A DNA stretch of 64,000 nt from Nostoc sp. LPT (lineage in GTDB: Bacteria; Cyanobacteriota; Cyanobacteriia; Cyanobacteriales; Nostocaceae). A program made the translations under genes and the position numbers. Every line of letters begins with the position of its first letter. Position 1 is the first letter of the stretch. Where the stretch lies: assembly GCF_017115165.1 (NCBI RefSeq), contig NZ_JABXKF010000175.1, forward strand, positions 78,777 to 142,776, given 5' to 3'. Positions 34,347-44,600 of the stretch are shown piece by piece. The notes beneath the pieces were generated by a model. The model was not told the origin of the DNA and did no database searches. It was given only the letters and a program-made list of their open reading frames with translations.

Positions 34347-36566
34347 ATGCAAGTGGTGTCAGCTAGAGATATTACAGAGCACAACCAGGCCCAAGAGGCT
34401 TTACGAACCAGAGAAAATAGTCGGCGAAAACAAAGCCAGACGCTGGTGCAACTGGCAAGAAGCAAGACATTTCAGCAAGGTAATCTCAATGCGGTGTTGA
34501 GAGAAATCACAGAAACTGCTGCTCAGACGCTGTTAGTAGAGCGAGTTGGGGTATGGTTATATAATGAAGAACGTTCAAAAATTGAATGCATCAATTTATA
34601 TGATGTCAGGACTAAGGAGCATACCTTTGGTAACTCGCTTTTAAAGACAAATTTTCCTGCTTATTTTCAGGCTTTAGAAGAGGAACGTACCATTGCCGCA
34701 GATGATGCCAGAAACGACACCAGAACCCAAGAATTATCCGAGCCTTATCTTTCAGTTTTGGGCATCACATCTATACTAGATGCACCAATTTGGCTAGAGG
34801 GTCATTTGGTAGGCGTAGTGTGTCACGAACACATTGGCGAAGGTCGCCAATGGACTTTAGAAGAAGAGAGTTTTGCTGGCTCAATTGCAGATTTTGTGAC
34901 GCTGGCTATAGAAGCGAGCGAGCGAAACGTCGTACAGGAAGCACTGCGACAGAGTGAGGCACAATTTCGGGCGATTTTTGAGCGTTCCTCTATCGGCATT
35001 GGACTTATAGATATGAAAGGGCAGATAGTCGATACTAATCTGGCACTGTGCGAGATTTTAGGATACAGCCGAGAAGAGTTATACGGCAAGTGCTTTACAG
35101 ATTACATTTCCATAGAAAGGAAGGATTTAAAACTTTACAAACAACTGATGTCAGGAATTCGCACAGACTTAAAGAGAACTTCCAGGGACGGTTTACAACC
35201 CTCCAAACATCAGGAACAACTTGCCGAAAGACATCGTATTGAGATAGAAAGACGCTGCCTGCATCAAAATGGTAACTTAGTTTGGACTCATATCTCTGTT
35301 TCTGTTATACCAGGCAGCAATGGTGAACCTGAGTTTTTTCTAGCGATGATTGAGGATATTACTGAACGTAAGCAAACAGAGTTGAAACTACGTGCCTCTC
35401 AAGAAGCAGCAGAAGCTGCCAGTCGAGCAAAAAGTGAATTTTTAGCAACCATGAGCCATGAGTTGCGGACGCCTCTGAATGCGATTATGGGTTTGTCACA
35501 GTTACTGCAAGAAGAAATAGTTGGCTCTCTGAATGAAAAGCAGAACGAATATGTAAGTTGTATATATAGTAGTGGCGAACATCTGCTGGCAGTGATTAAC
35601 GATATCCTTGACTTATCTAAGGTAGAAGCAGGTAAAGAGGAACTGTTACTATCATCTTTGTCGGTGGCAGATATATGTAATTATGCCATCTGGACAGTGC
35701 GCGATCGCGCCTCAGAAAAGGGATTGCAACTCACACATAAAATTGACCCAAAAGCAGATATTTGTATTGCTGATGAGCGGCGCATCAAGCAAATGCTACT
35801 CAACCTGCTCACCAATGCGATTAAATTCACCCCAGCAGGTGAAGTATCGCTGGTAGTCAAAAAAGTGCCACAAGGGATAACGTTTACAGTTTCAGATACT
35901 GGCATTGGTATAGATTCAAGTCAGTTTCAATTTCTATTTGAACCGTTTAAACAGCTTGATAGTCGGTTAAATCGGCAGTATGAAGGCACTGGTTTGGGTT
36001 TAGTCTTGACACGTAAATTAGCGCGTTTACATGGTGGAGATGTTACCTTTACATCAACTTTAGGAAAAGGCAGTCAGTTCACTGTGTTTCTACCAAAGCC
36101 AGAGCATCCGGTAAATGAGGAAGATGAAGAAAATGAGACAAATGAGATAGATGAGACTGAAGAGGAAGCAAAGTTCTCATCTTCTCCAGTCATCTCCACA
36201 AAAAAAACTATTTTGCTTGTAGAAGAAGAGGAAAACACAGCAACAGTGTTGCAAGATTATCTCCACACAACTGGCTACCAAGTCAAGTGGATAGATAATG
36301 CTAACGACTTTTTGAAACAGGTAGAAAGCTTCCAACCAGATTTAGTTTTTTTTGATTTCCAGTTAGTAAAAGATGTTCATATCTGGAATTTGCTGAATAT
36401 CCTTAGACAAGAGCCTTATCGGAAACATTTACCAATTGTAATGATGACCTTTAGCGAACCTTTAGAGGAGGAAATTGCCACGCTACCAGGTAGTCTTAAT
36501 GACTACCTAGTTAAGCCAATTCGGATAGTCCAGCTAGAGTCAATCCTGATGAAATACTTGAGTTAA
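34347..36566 (+). CDS. Hybrid sensor histidine kinase (GAF-PAS-HisKA-HATPase-receiver)
   Basis: The 739-residue protein begins MQVVSARDITEHNQAQEALR, which is the last strand and linker of a PAS domain, so an N-terminal PAS appears to be missing. Then follow a GAF domain (about 45-190), a PAS/PAC domain (about 205-345), HisKA with His371 in FLATMSHELRTPLNAIMG, a HATPase (LLNLLTNAIKFT, DTGIGID, GTGLGLV), an acidic linker, and a C-terminal receiver with PDLVFFDFQL and YLVKPI. It is soluble. The ligand and output are unknown, and no regulator lies next to it. Confidence 0.88.
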   Translation: MQVVSARDITEHNQAQEALRTRENSRRKQSQTLVQLARSKTFQQGNLNAVLREITETAAQTLLVERVGVWLYNEERSKIECINLYDVRTKEHTFGNSLLKTNFPAYFQALEEERTIAADDARNDTRTQELSEPYLSVLGITSILDAPIWLEGHLVGVVCHEHIGEGRQWTLEEESFAGSIADFVTLAIEASERNVVQEALRQSEAQFRAIFERSSIGIGLIDMKGQIVDTNLALCEILGYSREELYGKCFTDYISIERKDLKLYKQLMSGIRTDLKRTSRDGLQPSKHQEQLAERHRIEIERRCLHQNGNLVWTHISVSVIPGSNGEPEFFLAMIEDITERKQTELKLRASQEAAEAASRAKSEFLATMSHELRTPLNAIMGLSQLLQEEIVGSLNEKQNEYVSCIYSSGEHLLAVINDILDLSKVEAGKEELLLSSLSVADICNYAIWTVRDRASEKGLQLTHKIDPKADICIADERRIKQMLLNLLTNAIKFTPAGEVSLVVKKVPQGITFTVSDTGIGIDSSQFQFLFEPFKQLDSRLNRQYEGTGLGLVLTRKLARLHGGDVTFTSTLGKGSQFTVFLPKPEHPVNEEDEENETNEIDETEEEAKFSSSPVISTKKTILLVEEEENTATVLQDYLHTTGYQVKWIDNANDFLKQVESFQPDLVFFDFQLVKDVHIWNLLNILRQEPYRKHLPIVMMTFSEPLEEEIATLPGSLNDYLVKPIRIVQLESILMKYLS

Positions 36567-36611
36567 TTGCTTATAAAAATACTTTTTTGTACAAACAATT
36601 CGTGGAAAAAT

Positions 36612-37070
36612 TTACGATATACTTTTACTTTGACTATGTAAATATTTTCTCATTTTCACATGGATAATACTAGCTTCTTCAAATATTTCTCCTTCTTCTA
36701 CAAAATCGAGTTTTTTATATAAATTTTTCACATATTCTTGAGCATGAATTACGACTTCTGGAATATTTTGGTTAGCTATCACCTGTAGGGCATTTTCCAT
36801 AATTTTCTTACCAATACCCTGCCCTCTAACTGTCGATAAAACGGCTAACCTTTCTATTTTGGCAGTTTTATCATTTAAATATCTGATTCTGGCTGTACCC
36901 ACAGCTTCCAGATTTAAATAAGCAATTAGATGATCGGATATTTCATCTTTGCCATCAAATTCTAAAGCAGGATCTACCCCTTGTTCTTCTTGAAAAACTG
37001 ATTTTCTAATTGCTTGAATTGCCGGAAAATCTTCAGCTAATTCAGCAACTTTTATAACTAAATTACTCAT
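36612..37070 (-). CDS. GNAT family N-acetyltransferase
   Basis: The 152-residue protein has the GNAT acetyl-CoA-binding motif A in AVLSTVRGQGIGKKIMENAL and the N-terminal EEQGVDPALEFDGKDEISDH typical of ElaA/YjcF-like members. These transfer an acetyl group from acetyl-CoA to an amine substrate, which is not identifiable here. The C-terminus has FVEEGEIFEEASIIHVKM. It is 140 bp downstream of putA on the same strand with a MITE between them. Confidence 0.88.
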   Translation of the reverse strand: MSNLVIKVAELAEDFPAIQAIRKSVFQEEQGVDPALEFDGKDEISDHLIAYLNLEAVGTARIRYLNDKTAKIERLAVLSTVRGQGIGKKIMENALQVIANQNIPEVVIHAQEYVKNLYKKLDFVEEGEIFEEASIIHVKMRKYLHSQSKSIS

Positions 37071-37104
37071 TAAACTCTCTTTGATATTACTACCTATTGT
37101 AGTT

Positions 37105-37208
37105 TAATGTGAGTTTGATGCACCTCTTCCTGCTTTGGTAAAATCAGGGAGAGGTGTTTTAATTTGGCTAATTAGACGGACACTATATCAGCCGTGGAAT
37201 TCACGTTA
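37105..37208. mobile_element. 104-bp MITE next to the putA stop codon
   Basis: The ends TAATGTGAGTTTGAT and (complement) TAACGTGAATTCCAC are imperfect inverted repeats starting and ending with TA. The inner right part (ttagacggacactatatca) matches that of the element at 41453-41610 (ttaggcggacatgatatga), so the two are one family. It ends two bases before the putA stop codon. Confidence 0.65.
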
Positions 37209-37210
37209 GT

Positions 37211-40183
37211 TTAATCTGCTCCTTCAATTGGTGCAAAACCTTGACGCTGAATATTTTCTGTCACTGCGCGTGGTTCTAAAAATTGCAGTAAGTAATCAGG
37301 GCCGCCTGCTTTAGAACCTACTCCAGAAAGTTTGAATCCACCAAAGGGTTGCCGTCCAACGATCGCTCCGGTAATATTGCGATTGATGTACAAATTCCCG
37401 ACTTCAAACTCTGTCTGCGCTTGCTGAATATGCGAAGGCGTTCTAGAATAAAGTCCGCCAGTCAAGGCGTAGTTTGTACCGTTGGCGACTGCTAACGCTT
37501 CCTGGAAATCTTTCACCCGAATTATCGCCAGCACAGGGCCAAAAATTTCTTGCTGTGAAATTACCGCATTTGGTGATACTTCACTAAAAATAACTGGCCC
37601 GATAAAATATCCTTGTTCGGGTGCTGGTAATTCCAACGCCACTTCTGCTTCTGCCTTACCCTTCTCAATATACTCGCGGATGTGATCGCGGGCATTAGCA
37701 TCAATTACCGGCCCAACTTGTGTACTCGGTAACTCTGCTTCCCCAATGTTCAAGGATTTTGTCGCTTCTACCAACCGTTGCACAAAGGCATCATAAATCG
37801 GTTGCAGCACAATCACCCTGGAGGCGGCAGAACATTTTTGGCCGCTATAACCAAATGCTGACTGCACTATCCCCACAACAGCTTGGTCTAAATCAGCACT
37901 TTCATCGACAATAATGGCATTCTTGCCACCCATTTCAGCAATCACCCGTTTCATGTGCTTTTGTGAGGGTTTCAAAATTGCCGCCTCTGCGTAAATTTTA
38001 CAACCTACTTCCTGGGAACCCGTAAAAGCAATTACATGAGTATCTGGATGATTTACCAAATGAGCGCCAACTTGCGAACCCTTGCCAGGTACGTATTGAA
38101 ATACACCTTTCGGAAAACCAGCATCTACCAAGATTTCTGTGAGTTTCGCTGCAATCACAGAAGATGTTTCCGCAGGTTTGAGGAGAGTGCAATTCCCCGA
38201 AACCAAAGCTGCAACAGTCATTCCACAAGCGATCGCTAGCGGAAAATTCCAGGGAGAAATTACTATAGCAATACCCCGTGGCTGGTAAATATAACGATTA
38301 GTTTCACCAGGTATGTCATAATCGACACCTTTATCTAACCGTTCTATCTCATCAGCGTAGTAACGACAAAAGTCTATCGCTTCCGAAACCTCTCCATCAG
38401 CTTCCTTAACTGGTTTCCCAACTTCCAAAACTATCCAAACAGAAAGTTCAGCGCGGCGGAGTTCCAGCAAATCACCCGCTTTCCGCAAAATATCAGCGCG
38501 TTGTTTAGCTGGTGTTTTCTTCCACCCAGGAAACGCTGCTTTCGCAGCTTGCATCGCCTGTTCTGCTTGTTCAACGCTAATCAACCCAACTTTACCAATT
38601 ACCTCACTGAACTTAGAAGGATTGAGAGAATCAACAAATTCCGGTGGATTAACATATTCTCCATTAATTAGCGGTAAATAAGTTTTACCAAGTTGTTGGC
38701 GAACGCTTTGGAAAGCTTGCGCGGCTTTCATTCTCACCTCTTCCTGGGCGTAATCGGTATCAGCAGCACCGAGGAAATCAGAGTGAGGAGTTAAAGAGTT
38801 CTTCTCCTCTTTGACAATCGGCGGCGCTAATAATTCCTCAATTGGACGATTTTCGAGATTTTGCCGTAGAAAAGAACTATTAGCTGTATTTTCCAACAAT
38901 CGCCGAATTAAATAGGCCATTCCAGGTAATAATTCACCGTAAGGACAGTAAACTCTGACTCGATAACCTTTATCAACCAACGCCTTGGCAACTTTATCAC
39001 CCATACCGTAGAGGACTTGCAATTCAAAGCGACGGCGAGGGACATTTAAACTTTCAGCTATGGCAATGGCGCGAGAGTGCGATCGCACATTATGGCTACC
39101 AATAGCAGAATATACATATTGATGATTTTCTAGCAATAACTGAGTGATGGTTTCAAAGTTAGCATCAGTTGCGGCTTTGTCGTTGTAAACTGGCTGTAGC
39201 CAATGCTTCTGTGCTGCTTTGATCGTTTCCTGATCCCAATATGCGCCTTTTACCAAGCGAATTGTCAAGGGATAACCGCGCTGTTTTAACCAAGAAATTA
39301 GGTCTACAGTATCTTGTTCGCTATCACGCAGATATGCTTGAATTGTCATGCCAATATCTGTGCGTTGCCGAAACTCTTCTTCTAGTAGCAGTTTTTTCAA
39401 GATGCTGAGAGTTATATCCTTGTAGGCATACTGTTCCATGTCAAAATGGACAGCTGCACCTAATTCTTTAGCACGACGTAAGAGAATACGAATGCGATCG
39501 CTAACTTTATCCTCACTACCTTTAGCATCTAAAGGATCAAATTGCGAATAAAATGCGGTTAACTTCACAGAAACCTGAACTTTTGGGATTGCTTCGCCAT
39601 CAGCCTCATCAATCGCCGGGATAGCTGCCCAATTCTTTGATGCTTCTACCAATTGTTGGATTAATTCTAGATAGCGTTCTAGATAAGACTGCGCTTCCGC
39701 TTCGGTAATTACGGCTTCACCCAGTAAGTCGATGGTGAAAGCCATTTTTTCTTTTCGCAGTCGTTCAACTGTTTTGATGACTTGTTTAATATTTTCCCCA
39801 GAAATATATTTATGGGCAAGAGTCTCAACTGCTGTCCCAACAGTTGTAGCAGCAACTTGTCCTGGCATAGAGTCAGGGTTAGCAAAGTTTAGCATTCCCT
39901 TCAAAGCTGCCGGTAATTCTACAGATTCATCGCCGAGATATTCTTGTAAATGTGAGGCAATTTCTGATTTGCTGTGCAAAGCAGGTAGCGTATCTATAAA
40001 GCGAAATAGTTGCACCCGCAACCCAGGATTACTCATCGCCCAAGCTAGTAATTTATCATCCCAGCGCATTTGATCCCGCAGGGAAGAAAAAAACGAACGG
40101 TTTTCCTGCGTTGCTGCTAGAAGTTGTTTAGCAATTTCTTGGGTTTTAGCTTCGTAGGTGCTTGTTTGTACTTGTAATACCAC
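37211..40183 (-). CDS. putA: Bifunctional proline dehydrogenase / glutamate-semialdehyde dehydrogenase
   Basis: The 990-residue protein oxidises proline to glutamate in two steps. The N-terminal half is an FAD-dependent proline dehydrogenase barrel (RIRILLRRAKELGAAVHFDM, LRLVKGAYWDQE-type motif ending RLVKGAYWDQET, and YGMGDKVAKALV). The C-terminal half is an aldehyde dehydrogenase with AFTGSQEVG, GGKNAIIVDESAD and the catalytic cysteine in FGYSGQKCSAASRVIV. There is no N-terminal DNA-binding domain, so it is the non-regulatory type. It allows use of proline as carbon and nitrogen source. It stands alone except for the downstream GNAT. Confidence 0.95.
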   Translation of the reverse strand: MVLQVQTSTYEAKTQEIAKQLLAATQENRSFFSSLRDQMRWDDKLLAWAMSNPGLRVQLFRFIDTLPALHSKSEIASHLQEYLGDESVELPAALKGMLNFANPDSMPGQVAATTVGTAVETLAHKYISGENIKQVIKTVERLRKEKMAFTIDLLGEAVITEAEAQSYLERYLELIQQLVEASKNWAAIPAIDEADGEAIPKVQVSVKLTAFYSQFDPLDAKGSEDKVSDRIRILLRRAKELGAAVHFDMEQYAYKDITLSILKKLLLEEEFRQRTDIGMTIQAYLRDSEQDTVDLISWLKQRGYPLTIRLVKGAYWDQETIKAAQKHWLQPVYNDKAATDANFETITQLLLENHQYVYSAIGSHNVRSHSRAIAIAESLNVPRRRFELQVLYGMGDKVAKALVDKGYRVRVYCPYGELLPGMAYLIRRLLENTANSSFLRQNLENRPIEELLAPPIVKEEKNSLTPHSDFLGAADTDYAQEEVRMKAAQAFQSVRQQLGKTYLPLINGEYVNPPEFVDSLNPSKFSEVIGKVGLISVEQAEQAMQAAKAAFPGWKKTPAKQRADILRKAGDLLELRRAELSVWIVLEVGKPVKEADGEVSEAIDFCRYYADEIERLDKGVDYDIPGETNRYIYQPRGIAIVISPWNFPLAIACGMTVAALVSGNCTLLKPAETSSVIAAKLTEILVDAGFPKGVFQYVPGKGSQVGAHLVNHPDTHVIAFTGSQEVGCKIYAEAAILKPSQKHMKRVIAEMGGKNAIIVDESADLDQAVVGIVQSAFGYSGQKCSAASRVIVLQPIYDAFVQRLVEATKSLNIGEAELPSTQVGPVIDANARDHIREYIEKGKAEAEVALELPAPEQGYFIGPVIFSEVSPNAVISQQEIFGPVLAIIRVKDFQEALAVANGTNYALTGGLYSRTPSHIQQAQTEFEVGNLYINRNITGAIVGRQPFGGFKLSGVGSKAGGPDYLLQFLEPRAVTENIQRQGFAPIEGAD

Positions 40184-40489
40184 TGATAATAAACTCCGTT
40201 AATCAAGGCAAGGCTTTTTTTTACAAAGCCTGTGTCTTCTATTTTGGCGCTTTCATTTTAGCTGTCACCATAGTGGGAAGTGAGGGAGATGAGAGGACAA
40301 GGAGATAAACAAAACTCCTAACTCAGCACTCCTAACGCCCAATGCCCCATGCCCCATTCCCAATGCCCAATCCCCAATTCTATCACCTACAAGTGTTATT
40401 CTTTTGTTGATCTATTTCTAATTTGATTAGACAGATGTTGCAACACAAGAGATTAGCTCAGTCATACTAAGAGTGTGGATACTACGTTT
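40184..40489. repeat. Spacer with low-complexity dispersed repeats
   Basis: Bases 40320-40380 hold tandem words of the type gccccatgccccattccc, the complement of the gggcattggg family. The rest contains the start regions of the two diverging genes and no further gene. Confidence 0.6.
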
Positions 40490-41134
40490 ATGCCTACAGA
40501 AAACCTCACGCATATTTTATTTTCTAACTGGCAACACATACTCCAACCCTTTGGCGTTGACCAGATAACGGCTGAGAAAGCCTTTAGTTGCTTGGTTGCA
40601 GCTTACTCTACCCCTGGTCGCTACTACCATACACTGAAACACATTGAGCACGTCCTCAGCACAATTCAGATTTTGCAAGGCTACACTAACAATCTAGCTG
40701 CGGTTCAACTATCTGCCTGGTTTCATGATGTAGTATATGACTCTCAAGCTCAAGATAATGAAGAACGAAGCGCAGACTATGCTTTTGAGTTGCTGAGTAA
40801 TTTGGGTATTTCAGAAAGTACCATAACTACTGTCACCCGTCTGATTCTGAACACTAAAGACCACCAAACTGCGGTGAATGACTATGACAGCCAAGTCCTA
40901 CTTGATGCAGATTTAGCGATTTTGGCTACTAATCCAGTTGATTATCAAGAATACGCCTATGCTATTCGTCAGGAATATGGCTGGATGGCAGAGGCAGATT
41001 ATATCACAGGTCGGCGGCAGGTTTTAGAACGATTTGCACAGCGATCGCGTATCTATTTTACGCCTTTAATGTTAGAGTTCGCCGAAGCATCTGCGCGCAA
41101 TAATATCCAGATAGAAATTCAGTCTTTAGATTAA
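40490..41134 (+). CDS. HD-superfamily metal-dependent phosphohydrolase-like protein
   Basis: The 214-residue protein has RYYHTLKHIEHVLSTIQIL and the HD dyad in SAWFHDVVYDS, with further histidine and aspartate in LNTKDHQTA and LLDADLAIL. This is the predicted HD hydrolase family sometimes misannotated as NMDA-receptor-like in databases. HD proteins hydrolyse phosphate esters with divalent metals; the natural substrate is not known. ATG 40490 is preferred, but GTG 40475 in frame is possible. It is monocistronic. Confidence 0.82.
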   Translation: MPTENLTHILFSNWQHILQPFGVDQITAEKAFSCLVAAYSTPGRYYHTLKHIEHVLSTIQILQGYTNNLAAVQLSAWFHDVVYDSQAQDNEERSADYAFELLSNLGISESTITTVTRLILNTKDHQTAVNDYDSQVLLDADLAILATNPVDYQEYAYAIRQEYGWMAEADYITGRRQVLERFAQRSRIYFTPLMLEFAEASARNNIQIEIQSLD

Positions 41135-41340
41135 TGATACTGACCAAATAAGGCAAAAGTAAAAAGTTAAAAGGCAGAAGAAAGAAGATAGGACTAGTAC
41201 ACTGTGGCCTAAATAAACCACCCATTCTAAATCGCCAAAAACTTTACCCTATAAGCTTTTTGACTTTTGACTTTTGACTTTTGACTTTTGACTTCCGCCT
41301 TGCGGTACTAGCCCTTTCAAGGTGAACGTTTGTATTATGA
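41135..41340. repeat. Spacer with a tgacttt heptamer repeat
   Basis: Five tandem copies of the heptamer ttgactt lie at 41262-41296. No gene was seen. The TATGA at the right end is one copy of the target duplication of the next element. Confidence 0.7.
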
Positions 41341-41433
41341 TAGGACTTACGCAAAAACCCTCTCAAACTCTCATTCCTCCCTGACTTCTACGTCCTCTGT
41401 GGTTCATTTTCCATTACCTGTGCGTAAGTCCTA
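41341..41433. mobile_element. 93-bp MITE with perfect 13-bp ends and 5-bp target duplication
   Basis: TAGGACTTACGCA at the left is perfectly complemented by TGCGTAAGTCCTA at the right. The flanking TATGA (41336-41340 and 41434-41438) is a 5-bp direct repeat. The element has no coding capacity. A diverged relative lies at 45756-45844. Confidence 0.88.
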
Positions 41434-41452
41434 TATGAAATAAATGATATTT

Positions 41453-41610
41453 TAACGTGAGTTCGACAAAGCTCTCCCTGCCTTGAACTAAAGTTCAAAT
41501 CTGTCCCTCTTCGAGTCGGAAAGGCACAGGTTTTGCGTAGTAAAACCTCTTAGAGGTCTTTTGATTTAACTAATTAGGCGGACATGATATGACCCGTCGA
41601 ACTCACATTA
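41453..41610. mobile_element. 158-bp MITE with TA ends
   Basis: TAACGTGAGTTCGAC and (complement) TAATGTGAGTTCGAC match at 14 of 15 positions and include terminal TA. It is related to the element at 37105. It ends 13 bp after the stop of the giant repeat protein. Confidence 0.82.
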
Positions 41611-41623
41611 TAGTTAGCTTCCG

Positions 41624-44600
41624 TTAGGCAATTACAGTAATATTTGCACTAGTAAGCATTGTCTGATTCGAGAACTGGGCGATTTGAACTTGTGCAGCCT
41701 TACCAACCCCATCTGCGTCAAAGAATAGGTTACCCGTAGTTTGATTATAGATGAAGCGATCGCCTGCTGTTGTCGCACTAGTCCCAAGTCGGAACAAGCT
41801 GGCATTGAGCGTAGTATTCGGAGATTGAACCAATCCAAATTCTGCCTTGGAAATCAAGATAGTATCATCTCCAACAGTAAAATCAGCGATCGTATCATAG
41901 CCTCCAGTGCGGCTACCAGTCAGATCAAAGCTATCTCGCCCAGTTCCACCAGTCAATACATCTCGACCAACTGCACCAGCGAGTAAATCGTCACCTGCAC
42001 CACCCAACAAGGTATCATTACCTGAGTTACCAAAGAGGCTATCATTGCCATCTTCTCCACTCAAGATGTTAGCGCCACTATTTCCCGTCAGGATATTATT
42101 AAGGCTGTTACCAGTACCATTGATTGCCCCGCTTCCAGCCAGGGTTAAGTTCTCCAGGTTATTTCCCAACACCCAAGTTATCGAAGACTTGACTAAATCT
42201 GTGCCTGCATTTAAGCCTTCAATAATCGAATCGTTCAGGTTATCTACGGTGTAAATGTCATTGCCGGCTCCACCCTCCAAGGTATTATTACCTACACCTC
42301 CATCCAAGATGTCATCGCCTGCACCACCTAACAAAGTATCATCACCAGAACCACCAATCAGGCTATCACTGCCATCTTCTCCTCTCAAAAAGTTAGCACC
42401 AGTATTTCCCGTCAGAATGTTATTCAGGCTGTTACCAGTACCATTGATTGCCCCGCTTCCAGTCAAGGTCAAATTCTCCAGGTTATCTGCCAACACCCAA
42501 GTTACCGAAGACTTAACTAAATCTGTGCCTGCATTTAAGCCTTCAATAATCGTATCGCTGAGGTTGTCTATGGTGTAAATGTCATTGCCAGCTCCACCAT
42601 CAAGAGTGTCAGATCCTAAACCTCCATCAAAAGTGTCATCGCCGGCACCGCCCAACAAGGTGTCATCGCCTGCACCACCAATCAGACTATCATCGCCATC
42701 TTCTCCACTCAAGATGTTCGCGCCAGTATTTCCAGTCAGGATATTATTAAGGCTGTTGCCAGTACTATTGATTGCCTCGGTTCCAGTCAGGGTCAAGTTC
42801 TCCAGGTTATTTCCCAACACCCAACTCACCGAAGACTTAACTAAATCTGTGCCTGCATTTAAGCCTTCAGTAATCGTATCGCTGAGGTTGTCTACGGTGT
42901 AAATGTCATTGCCGGCTCCACCATCAAGACTGTCAGATCCTGCACCTCCATCCAAGGTATCATTGCCGGAACCCCCCAACAAGGTGTCATTGCCGTCATC
43001 ACCAAAGAGGTTATCGTTGCCACTTTCTCCACTCAAGATGTTAGCGCCAGTATTTCCAATTAAGATATTATTAAGGCTATTACCAGTACCATCAATTGCT
43101 TCGGTTCCAATCAGGGTCAAATTCTCCAGGTTATTTCCCAACACCCAACTCACCGAAGAATTAACTAAATCTGTACCTGCATTGGCGGATTCAATAATAG
43201 TATCGCTGAGGTTGTCTACGGTGTAAATGTCATTGCCGGCTCCACCATCAAGACTATCAGCTCCTAAACCTCCATCTAAGGTGTCATTGCCGGAACCCCC
43301 CAACAAGGTGTCATTGCCGTCATCACCAAAAAGGTTATCGTTGCCATTTTCTCCACTCAAGGTGTTAGCAGCAGTATTTCCAATCAGGGTGTTATTAAGG
43401 CTGTTACCAGTACCATTAATTGCGTCGGTTCCACCCAGGACTAAGTTTTCCAGGTTATTTCCCAACACCCAACTCACAAAAGAACCAACTAAATCTGTGC
43501 CTGCATTGGTGGATTCAATTATAGTGTCGCCGATGCTGTCCACTATATAAGTGTCATTGCCGACTCCACCGATGAGACTGTCATCTCCAGTACCACCATC
43601 TAAGATATCATTGCCATCGCCGCCATTGAGGGTGTCGTTATCACCTAGTCCTTGGAGGGTATCATTGCTTTGCAATCCGGAGATAATATCCTTGTTCACC
43701 GTACCAATCAGGTTGTCTGGATTTGGAGTGCCATTAATTAAATTGATGATTGGATTATTGCTATTAGCCACTGTCAGCACAAAAATATCGTTGACAGTTG
43801 CTTTTCCATCACTGGCGATTACTTTGATGTTGAGGCTACCAAGGTTGTTATTGGTGGGAGTACCACTGAAGGTGGTGCCGTTGAAGGTCAACCAACTGGG
43901 AAGGGGGCTACCATCTCCCAAGGTGGCGCTGTAGGTGAGGCTATCGGCTACATCGGTATCGGTGAAGGTGTTTGCTGGCAGGGCGAAATTGAAGGCGGTA
44001 TCTTTTGTCGCTGTTTGGTCAGCAATGGGGTTGGTAACGACTGGGGCATTATTGCTATTAGCCACTGTCAGCACAAAAATATCGCTGACAGTTGCCTTTC
44101 CATCACTGGCGATTACTTTGATGTTGAGGCTACCAAGGTTGTTACTGGTGGGAGTACCACTGAAGGTGGTGCCGTTGAAGGTCAACCAACTGGGAAGGGG
44201 GCTACCATCTCCGAGGGTGGCGCTGTAGGTAAGGCTATCTGCCACATCCGCATCGGCGAAGGTGTTTGCTGGCAGGGCGAAGTTGAAGAGGGTGTCTTTT
44301 GTCGCTGTTTGGTCAGCAATGGGGTTGGTAACGACTGGGGCATTGTTCACCTCAAGCTTATAAAGTTCTTCCCCTGAAAGACCGTTGTCAGCAATAAAGT
44401 AGAGTTTGCCATTAACGTCAGTTAGGTTGAAGGGGTTAGAGCTACCCGTACCAGGGTTGATATCCTTGACGCAGACAGTACCAGCCTCAGTGCCATCACT
44501 CTTCCACAGTTCATAGCCCCCACTGCTGTCAGTGGCACTGAAGTACAGCGTGCCGTTGATATTCTTCAGATTGTACGGGTAAGAGCTATTCGTGCCAGGG

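Noticed and set aside
41453..41610. Possible tRNA (gttcaaatc and gttcgac words)
   Set aside because: No cloverleaf can be drawn, and the words belong to the inverted ends and core of a MITE.
42255..43550. Ladder of four 107-codon ORFs on the plus strand, 324 bp apart
   Set aside because: They lie antisense to the RTX repeats of the giant minus-strand gene, and their proline/serine-rich translation is a mirror of the GGxGND codons.
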